Assembly (NCBI RefSeq): GCF_001653135.1
Contig: NZ_BDDS01000007.1
Coordinates: forward strand, 124,001 to 188,000
Origin: Pseudoalteromonas neustonica
GTDB taxonomy: Bacteria; Pseudomonadota; Gammaproteobacteria; Enterobacterales; Alteromonadaceae
DNA: 64,000 nucleotides
Reading direction: 5' to 3'
A program made the position numbers and the translations under genes. Below the pieces are notes generated by a model that worked only from the letters and a program-made list of their open reading frames with translations, was not told where the DNA came from and searched no databases. This document shows, piece by piece, positions 38,170 through 46,169 of the stretch (its first letter is position 1; each line of letters starts with the position of its first letter).

Positions 38170-39465
38170 ATGGAAGCCACTGTGTCAAAATCAAATAATC
38201 AAAGTAATTTTATACCCATGGCCATTGTCGCCACTCTATTTTTTATATTAGGGTTTGCAACGTGGTTAAATGGCTCTCTTATGCCTTACTTAAAGCAGGT
38301 ATTGCAGCTAAGCCCATTTCAAGCTTCTCTTATTTTATTCTCATTTTATATAGCGGTCACATTTACAGCTGTACCCTCGGCGATGATCATACGTAAAGTG
38401 GGCTACAAAAACGGCATGGCGCTAGGTATGGCGACTATGATGGTTGCAGGTTTATTGTTTATTCCTGCCGCAAAAACACAAGTGTTTGCACTGTTTTTAT
38501 TTGCACAATTAGTGATGGGTGCTGGCCAAACATTATTACAAACAGCAGTTAATCCATATGTTGTGCGTATAGGGCCTGAAGAATCAGCCGCGGCACGCGT
38601 AAGTGTAATGGGTATATTGAATAAAGGTGCAGGCGTTATTGCACCAATCGTATTTACAGCATTAATCCTAAGTGACTTTACTGGTTTAGTAGGTAAAGAG
38701 TTAACGCAATTAGAAATTGATGCAATGGCAAATAGCTTAATTTACCCTTATTTAGGTATGGCTTTATTTATAGGTGCATTAGCATTTGCAGTAACAAAAA
38801 TGCCATTACCTGAGTTACAAGATGATGAAGACCAAGGTGCCAAAGGGCAAGTAAAAGAAGCGCTTTCTCATCCAAGTCTTGCATTAGGTGTATTAGCATT
38901 ATTTGTGTATGTTGCGGTAGAAGTGATAGCAGGTGACACAATTGGCACCTTTGCATTATCACTAGGTATTGAACAATATAGCATAATGACTTCTTACACT
39001 ATGGGCTGTATGGTACTAGGCTATATTTTAGGTATTGCACTCATTCCACGATTTATTTCACAACAAGTCGCATTAAGTGTATCAGCGATTTTAGGCTGTA
39101 TATTAACGCTGGCAGTTGTATTTAGCGATACTAGTTCTGTAGTTGTTGCAACAGCACTTGGTTTAGAAGTACAGTTACCTGATACCTTACTAATGATTGC
39201 AGTGTTAGGTTTTGCCAATGCAATAGTTTGGCCTGCAGTTTGGCCGCTAGCCTTGTCAGGTTTAGGTAAGTTAACAAGTGTTGGCTCTGGTTTATTGGTA
39301 ATGGGTATTGCCGGTGGTGCATTTGGCCCATTATTCTGGGGTTTAGCAAGTGGTGGTGTTGATTCGGCAGAGGCACAACAAGGTGCTTATATTGTAATGC
39401 TTCCTTGTTATTTATTTATTCTTTTCTATGCTGTTAAAGGGCATAAAATGAAGAGCTGGAAATAA
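38170..39465 (+). CDS. nagP: MFS sugar permease, probably GlcNAc (NagP-like)
   Basis: Major facilitator protein of 431 residues with about 12 membrane helices. It belongs to the glucose/galactose and GlcNAc group: FFILGFATWLNGSLMPYLKQ, then AVPSAMIIRKVGYKNGM and the GAGQTLLQTAVNPYV motif. The start at 38170 follows AAGAAG; an in-frame ORF reaching back to 38017 would cover the operator and is not believed. Gene context (hexosaminidase, shared operator) points to uptake of GlcNAc; the substrate is inferred. Confidence 0.8.
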   Translation: MEATVSKSNNQSNFIPMAIVATLFFILGFATWLNGSLMPYLKQVLQLSPFQASLILFSFYIAVTFTAVPSAMIIRKVGYKNGMALGMATMMVAGLLFIPAAKTQVFALFLFAQLVMGAGQTLLQTAVNPYVVRIGPEESAAARVSVMGILNKGAGVIAPIVFTALILSDFTGLVGKELTQLEIDAMANSLIYPYLGMALFIGALAFAVTKMPLPELQDDEDQGAKGQVKEALSHPSLALGVLALFVYVAVEVIAGDTIGTFALSLGIEQYSIMTSYTMGCMVLGYILGIALIPRFISQQVALSVSAILGCILTLAVVFSDTSSVVVATALGLEVQLPDTLLMIAVLGFANAIVWPAVWPLALSGLGKLTSVGSGLLVMGIAGGAFGPLFWGLASGGVDSAEAQQGAYIVMLPCYLFILFYAVKGHKMKSWK

Positions 39466-39582
39466 ATGACTTCCTAGGCACTATGAAAGTGTGCAATGGA
39501 TATTTAGCTTTACAGAATTGAAGAACCTAGAACCTAATTTTTGAAAAGAATTTCTATAATGTAGAAATAATCCCGTGTGTAA

Positions 39583-39607
39583 TGCCACCGAAAGGTGGCA
39601 TTTTTTT
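39583..39607 (+). terminator. Terminator after permease
   Basis: TGCCACC-GAAA-GGTGGCA followed by seven T. Confidence 0.93.
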
Positions 39608-39642
39608 GCCTGAAATAAAATGGTAAAGCCATAAGTTTAAGT

Positions 39643-40782
39643 GTAGGAACAGGCTTTAGCCGTGATTGGCTTCATTGAATCACAGCAAGGCTCGGGTTAT
39701 GTGCAAAAACCATCGGCGCTAAAGCGCTTTCCTACAACGGCTTTAAACACCAAACCATCACGTAGGAACAGGCTTTAGCCGTGATGTTTTACGCCCTGGT
39801 AGTGTTAGTTATTCAGAGGGGGCAAATAAATACAATCCCAATGGGGGTAATCACCAAGTTGCTCAACCATTCCCGCTCTAATTGGGTTGGCAGCTATGTA
39901 CCTTGATTGATGCAATAAATGTTTTTCATGTCTAATTAATGAATCATAGAAACCAGATTGCCAAATTTTCTCACTTTTATTTTTGTGCATTGAAAATGAT
40001 GTACGTCCTTTTACTTTGGCTACTACTGAAGAGAGTGGAGTGTGCGTTTTAAGTTGAAATAACCAATGCACATGATCGGGCATTACTACAAAGCATATTG
40101 TTTTTGTTAAACCATTTAAGTCTGATTTTTTTAGTGAATTTATTAGAGCTCGTGCATTGTTAAATTCTGCAAAATATTTAATCCGTTGATTTGTGCACGT
40201 CGTCACAGAGTAATAGTGGTTAATAGTTGAGTAGCGATGTTGGCGTAATTTGTATGAATGAGGTTTCATTTTAATCCTTTAAATATAAAACTATTTAATA
40301 AAGTATAGATTAAATTATGCATTCGGCGCTAAAGCGCACTCCTACGTGTGGTGTATAGGTAAATTATTCTGTAGGAACAGGCTTTAGCCGTGATTGGTTT
40401 CATTGAATCACAACAAGGCTCGGGTTATGTGCAAAAACAATCGGCGCTAAAGCGCTTTCCTACGGGTGGGGTATGTGTTTTTTGTAGGAATCGGCTTTAG
40501 CCGTGATTGGTTTCATTGAATCACAACAAGGCTCGGGTTATGTGCAAAAACCATTCGGCGCTAAAGCGCACTCCTACGTGTGGTGTGTAGGTGGCTTGTT
40601 TTGTAGGAACAGGCTTTAGCCGTGAATGGTTTCATTGAATCACAACAAGGCTCGGGTTATGTGTAAAAGCCATTCGGCGCTAAAGCGCTCTCCTACGGGT
40701 GGGGTATGTGTTTTTTTGTAGGAACAGGCTTTAGCCGTGATGTTTTATGGCTCGGGCAATGTACAACAGCCAATCGATGTTA
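39643..40782. repeat. REP/BIME array carrying a RAYT gene
   Basis: Units begin GTAGGAACAGGCTTTAGCCG and end GGCGCTAAAGCGC then TCCTACG, the inverted counterpart. The middle has a constant stretch including CATTGAATCACA and GGCTCGGGTTATGTG. Heads occur at 39643, 39762, 40371, 40484, 40603 and 40718. The head at 39762 and a lone tail at 40323-40346 enclose the transposase gene, so that unit has been opened by it. The GTAG at each head is the tetranucleotide typical of REP elements. Confidence 0.9.
39805..40269 (-). CDS. REP-associated tyrosine transposase (RAYT)
   Basis: Y1 HUH-type protein of 154 residues, thought to act on single-stranded REP hairpins and to spread them. The HUH pair is in MPDHVHWLFQL; the C-terminal part has KIWQSGFYDSLIRHE and SRYIAANPIRAGMV, typical of this family. 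The frame is open and of family length, so the gene may be functional. It sits inside its presumed substrate array. Confidence 0.9.
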   Translation of the reverse strand: MKPHSYKLRQHRYSTINHYYSVTTCTNQRIKYFAEFNNARALINSLKKSDLNGLTKTICFVVMPDHVHWLFQLKTHTPLSSVVAKVKGRTSFSMHKNKSEKIWQSGFYDSLIRHEKHLLHQSRYIAANPIRAGMVEQLGDYPHWDCIYLPPLNN

Positions 40783-40882
40783 AACATAAAAATGTTCAGC
40801 CAAGGAAATTAAAAGATTAAATTGAATCTAAAAGGGTTTTATAAAAAATGAAGGATATACTTTGAAATAAGAAAGGAAAAGA

Positions 40883-40959
40883 TGGGGCGATTGACGGGGC
40901 TTGAACCCGCGACAACCGGAATCACAATCCGGGGCTCTACCAACTGAGCTACAACCGCC
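40883..40959 (-). tRNA. tRNA-His (GTG)
   Basis: On the minus strand a full cloverleaf with CCA encoded. Anticodon loop TTGTGAT on a CCGGA/TCCGG stem; D arm TAGCTCAGTTGGTAGAGC; T arm GCGGGTTCAAGCCCCG. The acceptor is GCGGTTG/CAATCGC with the extra 5' G(-1) pairing with C73, the histidine tRNA hallmark. Confidence 0.97.
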
Positions 40960-41122
40960 ACAACACACCTTGTTTGGTGTGGCGCGGATAATACATAAAA
41001 TTATAATAGTTGTGAAGGCCTAGCAGTAAAAAAAATTAAAATAATTACAAAAATCGCTGCATTAGCTTAAAAAACGATCTCAACTGCTGTTTTTATATAG
41101 TTAATTCAGGTTATATCGCCAA

Positions 41123-41145
41123 AGAGCTTTAATCATTAAGGCTCT
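41123..41145. other. 11-bp inverted repeat upstream of mscS
   Basis: AGAGCTTTAAT and ATTAAGGCTCT around a single base, followed on the plus strand by GTTTTATTTATT. There is no plus-strand gene upstream to terminate; it could be a leader hairpin or a block to read-through. Confidence 0.5.
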
Positions 41146-41241
41146 GTTTTATTTATTACGCTATAAATTAATAAAACAATAATGTTAAATAAGATATAAT
41201 TTATGCAGCATAGTGCTCAACAATGAATATCAGGAGTGAAT

Positions 41242-42060
41242 ATGGATACAGTAATTAACTGGCTAAACGAAAACTCAGGGCTAATTTTGCATTACGGCAT
41301 TCAAGCGGTAATAGCATTAGTAATATTTTTACTGGGTGGTCGTGTAGCTAAATTTTGTTCAAACTTAACAGAAAAAGCATTCGACAAGAAAAAAGTAGAT
41401 AAAGCGGTTGGTTCGTTTGTATCAAGCATTGTATACGCTATCGTATTCATGGCGACGATCTTAATGGCACTTTCGCAAATTGGTATCGAAACTACGTCAT
41501 TTATCGCTATTTTAGGTGCTGCAGGCTTAGCGGTAGGTTTAGCGCTTCAAGGCTCACTGTCTAACTTTGCATCTGGCGTACTAATTATTTTACTTCGCCC
41601 ATTTAAATCAGGTGATTATGTTGAAGCTGGCGGTAAAGCAGGAACAGTTAAAAAAATTGAAATTTTCTCTACTGAATTTCGCACACCAGACAACAAAGTA
41701 ATCATCATGCCTAACTCAGCAATCATGTCAGGCCCAATTGTTAACTTCTCTCGTGAGAGCACGCGTCGTATTGATTTAGTGATTGGTGTTGGTTATGACG
41801 CAGACTTACGTAAAGCAAAAGAAGTGCTTAAATCAGTGCTAGATAAAGAGCCTCGGTTACTAAAAGATCCAGCGTATACAGTTGCAGTATCTGAGCTTGC
41901 CGATTCAAGTGTTAACTTTGTAGTGCGTCCTTGGGTTAACTCTGGCGATTACTGGCCAACGTATTTCGATTTAATGGAAAATATCAAAATCTCATTAGAT
42001 GAAGCTGATATTACAATACCATTCCCGCAAATGGATGTTCACTTTCACAAGCAAGATTAA
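41242..42060 (+). CDS. mscS: Small-conductance mechanosensitive channel MscS
   Basis: Heptameric inner-membrane channel that opens on hypo-osmotic shock. 272 residues: three membrane helices in the first 115, the third with the pore motif LGAAGLAVGLALQGSLSNFA, then the beta domain (LRPFKSGDYVEAGGKAGTV) and C-terminal vestibule (NFVVRPWVNSGDYW, FPQMDVHF). ATG at 41242 follows CAGGAG with five bases between; a GTG six bases earlier is within that site. Confidence 0.96.
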   Translation: MDTVINWLNENSGLILHYGIQAVIALVIFLLGGRVAKFCSNLTEKAFDKKKVDKAVGSFVSSIVYAIVFMATILMALSQIGIETTSFIAILGAAGLAVGLALQGSLSNFASGVLIILLRPFKSGDYVEAGGKAGTVKKIEIFSTEFRTPDNKVIIMPNSAIMSGPIVNFSRESTRRIDLVIGVGYDADLRKAKEVLKSVLDKEPRLLKDPAYTVAVSELADSSVNFVVRPWVNSGDYWPTYFDLMENIKISLDEADITIPFPQMDVHFHKQD

Positions 42061-42092
42061 TCAACGAAACAAGTAGCAAAGGTTATTTTTTA

Positions 42093-42869
42093 ATGAAATT
42101 AAAGCTTTTATCAATTTTAGTTGCAGCATCTGCTGCAACTAACGCATTCGCTGAAGAAACTAAAACATGGGATGTTACCAGTGAGTTAGGCGCTATTATT
42201 ACGAGCGGTAACACTGAAACAACCACTTTAAAAGGTGGGATCAAGGCACTCCATAACCTTGAAAGCTGGAACAACGAATATAGAATTGACGGTCTTTATA
42301 AAGAAGATGAAGTTGAGAACAGTGCAGGCGTAAAAGAAACACAGCGCACAAACGAAAAATATTCGTTATCAGCACAAGGTAACTATAAATTAAATGAAGA
42401 TCACGCTCATCTATTTATTTATGGCTCACATGTGTCAGATTACTTTGGTGCGTTTCGCAACGAATCTGTAATTTCAGCAGGTTATGGCCAACGTTTGTTA
42501 GATCGTTCAGACATGTGGTTAAACGCAGAGATAGGTCCTGGTTATAAGTATTTTAAATACCCAGCAACAAGTACCGCAGTTGATAGTGATGGCGTATCAC
42601 TTGCGGGTGAATACGAAGGTGAAGTAATTGCCCTAGGTAAACTTGATTACACCTGGAAAATATCAGACAACGCAAAGTTCACTCAGCTAGTGGGTATGGA
42701 ATACGGCGATACAAATACCAAAACGCGCTCAGAGACAGCGCTATTAGCTAAAATTAACGGCTCGTTACAAATGAAGGTTGCGTACAACATTACGCACAAC
42801 TCAGATGTGGCTAATGATAAAGAAAATACAGATACCGAAACCTCATTAACGCTAGTTTACAGCTTTTAA
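42093..42869 (+). CDS. DUF481 / YdiY-like outer-membrane protein
   Basis: A 258-residue exported beta-barrel-type protein with a signal peptide ending about TNAFA and then alternating strands. It carries the DUF481 features GAIITSGNTETTTLKGG near the N-terminus, AEIGPGYKYF in the middle, and a C-terminal TSLTLVYSF ending in phenylalanine, the outer-membrane assembly signal. Family members include the salt-induced YdiY. It lies 32 bases after mscS, so shared osmotic control is plausible. Function unproven. Confidence 0.85.
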   Translation: MKLKLLSILVAASAATNAFAEETKTWDVTSELGAIITSGNTETTTLKGGIKALHNLESWNNEYRIDGLYKEDEVENSAGVKETQRTNEKYSLSAQGNYKLNEDHAHLFIYGSHVSDYFGAFRNESVISAGYGQRLLDRSDMWLNAEIGPGYKYFKYPATSTAVDSDGVSLAGEYEGEVIALGKLDYTWKISDNAKFTQLVGMEYGDTNTKTRSETALLAKINGSLQMKVAYNITHNSDVANDKENTDTETSLTLVYSF

Positions 42870-42896
42870 TATTGTTTTAGTTAAAGTGTTTTGCAT

Positions 42897-42918
42897 AAAG
42901 GGACTTAGGTCCCTTTTT
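42897..42918 (+). terminator. Terminator after DUF481 gene
   Basis: AAAGGGAC and GTCCCTTT arms with a short loop and T-run. Confidence 0.85.
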
Positions 42919-43129
42919 ATAAGCATTAAAAAGAACTTTTGTAATAATTTGTAGATGAATTCTTTTGTAACTAATTAAAAGCTATAAAGTAACTAAAAGC
43001 GAATGCTTATATGAAAAGTTTTAATGGGGTTTTATATAGACAGCCCCCCGAATCAACGCGTATAATCCCCGAGCTTAAATAGAAGTTGGCAGTTTTTTAA
43101 GTTAGTAAGCTAGTGTTTTAGGGATTGAT

Positions 43130-43618
43130 ATGGATAGTTGGTACTTATTATTTTGTAAGCCTCGCCAAGAAGCGCGTGCGCAGGTTAACTTACAAAACCA
43201 GGGAATGGAAGCGTTCTTCCCCCTATTAAAAACAGAAAAGCTGGTTAAAGGTCGTCGTACTTTTAAAGAATCAGCATTATTTCCTAATTACCTCTTTGTA
43301 CGCTTAAACTCACAGCAATGCAATTTTTCTGCGGTAAAAAATACCCGCGGCATCAGTGGCTTTGTATCGTACGGATCGTCATACCAGATAGTCCCCGATT
43401 TGCTCATCAGCGAACTGCAAAAATTTCAACCTAATATTGATTCTCAAAACCTGCCTAGCTCAGGTGATTTAGTCTATTTAAGTAATGGATCATTTAATGG
43501 TGTTCAAGCAATTTACCAAGAACCTGATGGCGATATGCGCAGCATATTACTGGTTAATCTACTCAATCAAAAAATAAAAATGAGCGTAGATAACCGCGAT
43601 ATCAAAAAAGCAGGATAA
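43130..43618 (+). CDS. rfaH: Transcription antiterminator RfaH
   Basis: NusG paralogue of 162 residues recruited to polymerase paused at ops sites. It suppresses Rho termination and couples ribosomes in long surface-polysaccharide operons. N-terminal domain WYLLFCKPRQEARAQVNLQ, EKLVKGRRTFKESALFPNYL and NTRGISGFV; C-terminal domain GVQAIYQEPDGDMRSILLV. A TATAAT at 43061 may be its -10. It is encoded about 650 bases before an ops-like element and the polysaccharide operon it probably controls. Confidence 0.94.
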   Translation: MDSWYLLFCKPRQEARAQVNLQNQGMEAFFPLLKTEKLVKGRRTFKESALFPNYLFVRLNSQQCNFSAVKNTRGISGFVSYGSSYQIVPDLLISELQKFQPNIDSQNLPSSGDLVYLSNGSFNGVQAIYQEPDGDMRSILLVNLLNQKIKMSVDNRDIKKAG

Positions 43619-43620
43619 AT

Positions 43621-44150
43621 TTACGTATGTGGGGCTTTACGCCACGCAAATGTAAGGTTGGATAAATGTTAAACCTGCGCGAGGTAAACTCCCGCCTACG
43701 GGTTGGCATTGGTGTTTAATTTGCGTAGGCGGGGCTTTACGCCGCGCAAATGTGAGGTTGGATAAATGCTAAACCTGCGCGAGGTAAACTCCCGCCTACG
43801 GATTAGCATTGGTGTTTAATTTGCGTAGGCGGGGCTTTACACCGCGCAAATGTAAGGTTGGATAAATGCTAAACCTGCGCGAGGTAAACTCCCGCCTACG
43901 GGTTGGTATTGGTGTTTAATTTGCGTAGGCGGGGCTTTACACCGCGCAAATGTAAGGTTGGATAAATGCTAAACCTGCGCGAGGTAAACTCTCGCCTACA
44001 GGTTGGCATTGGTGTTTAATTTGCGTAGGCGGGGCTTTACGCCGCGCAAATGTGAGGTTGGATAAATGCTAAACCTGCGCGAGGTAAACTCCCGCCTACG
44101 GGTTGGTATTGGTGTTTAATTTACGTAGGCGGGGCTTTACGCCGCGCAAA
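43621..44150. repeat. 100-bp tandem REP-like repeat, about 5.3 copies
   Basis: GGGGCTTTAC recurs at 43631, 43731, 43831, 43931, 44031 and 44131, an exact 100-base period. Each unit has CGTAGGCGGGGCTTTACGCC and, about 55 bases later, the inverted counterpart CGAGGTAAACTCCCGCCTAC, so each can form a long hairpin. Units differ by only a few bases. No open reading frame and no varying spacer. Confidence 0.95.
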
Positions 44151-44187
44151 TATGGTTTAAGGCAATGGTTAAGATGAAGCGAAGCCT

Positions 44188-44214
44188 ACGTAGGCGCCCG
44201 CTTTAGCTGCGATT
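44188..44214. repeat. Third REP variant, single
   Basis: GTAGGCGCCCGCTTTAGCTGCGA shares the GTAGG head and GCTTTA core of both other REP families; one copy next to the tandem array. Confidence 0.5.
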
Positions 44215-44251
44215 TATTATCTCAGCGCTAAACAATTTAAAATGTATTTAT

Positions 44252-44288
44252 CAGTACGTAGGAACTGCAACCTAGGGGCGGAAGCGTG
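44252..44288 (+). promoter_or_regulatory. JUMPStart / ops-like element
   Basis: CAGTACGTAGGAACTGCAAC followed by CTAGGGGCGGAAGCGTG. The last 12 bases, GGCGGAAGCGTG (44277-44288), differ from the enterobacterial ops GGCGGTAGCGTG at one position, and the upstream part follows the JUMPStart layout. It lies 304 bases before wza in an untranslated leader and is the expected RfaH loading site. Confidence 0.82.
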
Positions 44289-44591
44289 TCCGAAGTACCA
44301 TTAAGCATTAAAAGTTAGGTTAACCGTACTATAAGTACCTATTTTAAGTATCGAGTCAGCTTGTTTTCAGGTTTAAGCGTTTATATTAAGTAAGCTATTT
44401 TGCGTGATAAAATACCGAATGGGCACTCTTTGTTAATCAAATTACAAAAAAGTTAATTGCACGCGCGATAACTGTACGGCCGACCTTGCGAAGCGGGTAG
44501 AGCCATGGTTTAATTAGCCTGCGAAAAATAGCAGCAATTACCTTAAAATACGCTGAAAGTTTTAGAATTTAATAATATTTGGGAATTAATA
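44289..44591. other. Untranslated leader of the polysaccharide operon
   Basis: About 300 bases between the ops-like element and wza with no gene. It holds a GC-richer patch around 44478-44515 (GTACGGCCGACC, GCGAAGCGGGTAGAGCC) of unknown meaning. I see no terminator. Confidence 0.4.
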
Positions 44592-45710
44592 ATGGCGCTA
44601 AGCTGTAAAACACTTGTGGCATCGTTCACTTTGCTCACAATGACAGGTTGTACAATCATCCCCGGTAGCCATTTCGAAGGAATCGAATCGGGTGAGAAAA
44701 CACGAAACCTAGAGCAAGATCTTGAAAAAGTAAATATTCAAATTATTGACTCATCATTAATTTATCAGCAAAAGCAGGCGAGTAAAAAAATCAAGCCACC
44801 ATCAAATCTCGATGGTATAGATACGCATGATTATGAATATAAACTTGGTGTTGGTGATGTATTAACTATAGGTGTATGGGATCACCCAGAATTAACAATA
44901 CCAGCAGCGGTACAACGTACAGCAGAATTTGATGGTTTTAGGGTGCAAGCTGATGGCACCATTACCTACGCGTACGCACCAAATATTCCTGCTGCAGGTA
45001 AAACAGTTGGCCAAATCCACAAAGAATTAGTAAAACGATTAAGCCGCGTAATAGAAGACCCACAAGTTGATATTAAAGTGGTTGGTTTTAGAAGCCAAAA
45101 AACCTACATAACAGGGGAGGTTACTAAACCAGGCGTATACCCAGTAACAGAAATACCACTCACATTAATTGATGCACTTAATCAAGCTGGCGGCTTAACC
45201 GAAGCGGCAGACTGGCGCACAGTTACTTTTACCCGTGGCGAAAAAACAGAAGTTATTAAACTTGATGACTTTTATGCGCATGGCGATATTTCACAAAATC
45301 GCTTATTACAACATGGCGATATAGTGCATGTTAATCGCAACGACCTACAAAGTGTATTTGTACTTGGTGATGTTAAAAAAGCAGGCTCGGTAGACGTAAA
45401 CCGTTATGGTTTAAATTTAGCTGAAGCACTCAGTGAGTCTGGTGGTTTAAACGAAAACACAGCAAACGCAAACGGTGTTTTTGTATTACGTAAACGCGAT
45501 TTAGAAAAAGACGGCATTATTGCTGATGTATACCAATTACATGCCAAAAATGTTGCCGCACTAGTATTAGCTGAGCAGTTTGAATTGCAACCGCACGATA
45601 TTGTATATGTAACCTCTGCGCCGTTAGCTCGCTGGAACCGCGTAATTAGCTTATTACTACCATCTATCGCGACAGTTGACTCGATTGATGATTTAGCTAC
45701 AAGACAATAA
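44592..45710 (+). CDS. wza: Polysaccharide export lipoprotein Wza
   Basis: Outer-membrane octameric pore for capsule or group-1-type export. 372 residues; lipobox MTGC gives acylated Cys20. The PES domain begins YKLGVGDVLTIGVWDHPEL (about residue 80), followed by two SLBB domains (TYITGEVTKPGVYPVTE, VFVLGDVKKAGSVDV) and a C-terminal amphipathic segment (LARWNRVISLLLPSI) that would span the outer membrane. First gene after the ops-like element; wzb follows after 10 bases. Confidence 0.95.
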   Translation: MALSCKTLVASFTLLTMTGCTIIPGSHFEGIESGEKTRNLEQDLEKVNIQIIDSSLIYQQKQASKKIKPPSNLDGIDTHDYEYKLGVGDVLTIGVWDHPELTIPAAVQRTAEFDGFRVQADGTITYAYAPNIPAAGKTVGQIHKELVKRLSRVIEDPQVDIKVVGFRSQKTYITGEVTKPGVYPVTEIPLTLIDALNQAGGLTEAADWRTVTFTRGEKTEVIKLDDFYAHGDISQNRLLQHGDIVHVNRNDLQSVFVLGDVKKAGSVDVNRYGLNLAEALSESGGLNENTANANGVFVLRKRDLEKDGIIADVYQLHAKNVAALVLAEQFELQPHDIVYVTSAPLARWNRVISLLLPSIATVDSIDDLATRQ

Positions 45711-45720
45711 AAGGAATACG

Positions 45721-46155
45721 ATGTTTGATTCTATCTTAGTGGTATGTGCAGGGAATATATGCCGCAGCCCAACTGCTGAATACGTATTAAAAAGTAAGCT
45801 AGCAGGTAAGAATATACATGTTTCGTCGGCAGGGTTAACAGCCCTTGAAGGTAAACCTGCTGATGCAACAGCAAAGCAAATTGCTGTAAGTCATGGTATT
45901 AACATGGATGAACATCAAGGCCGTCAGTTATCATCAAGCTTAGTGGCACAAAATAGTGTGATTTTAGTGATGGAGCAGCGGCATTTAACCGATTTGTGTA
46001 ATCGCTATCCAGAAGCGCGCGGTAAGGCTTTTTTATTGGGTAAGTGGTTAGGCGATAAAGAAATCCCCGACCCTTACAGGCAAAGTCTAGAAGCGTTTGA
46101 ACACGTATACGAATTAATCGACAGCGCCTGTAGCGCTTGGCAAAAGTATTTATAA
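45721..46155 (+). CDS. wzb: Low-molecular-weight protein tyrosine phosphatase Wzb
   Basis: A 144-residue phosphatase that dephosphorylates the Wzc tyrosine tail. The P-loop CAGNICRSPTAE carries nucleophile Cys9 and Arg15; the general acid is in IPDPYRQS. It lies between wza and wzc as in group-1 capsule operons. Confidence 0.96.
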   Translation: MFDSILVVCAGNICRSPTAEYVLKSKLAGKNIHVSSAGLTALEGKPADATAKQIAVSHGINMDEHQGRQLSSSLVAQNSVILVMEQRHLTDLCNRYPEARGKAFLLGKWLGDKEIPDPYRQSLEAFEHVYELIDSACSAWQKYL

Positions 46156-46169
46156 GGATAGGCTAGTAC

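Noticed and set aside
43621..44150. CRISPR array
   Set aside because: The period is exactly 100 bases and the whole unit repeats, with no variable spacers and no cas genes nearby.
44478..44515. Second ops-like element
   Set aside because: GCGAAGCGGGTAGAGCC resembles it only loosely and lacks the GGCGG-N2-GCGTG core.
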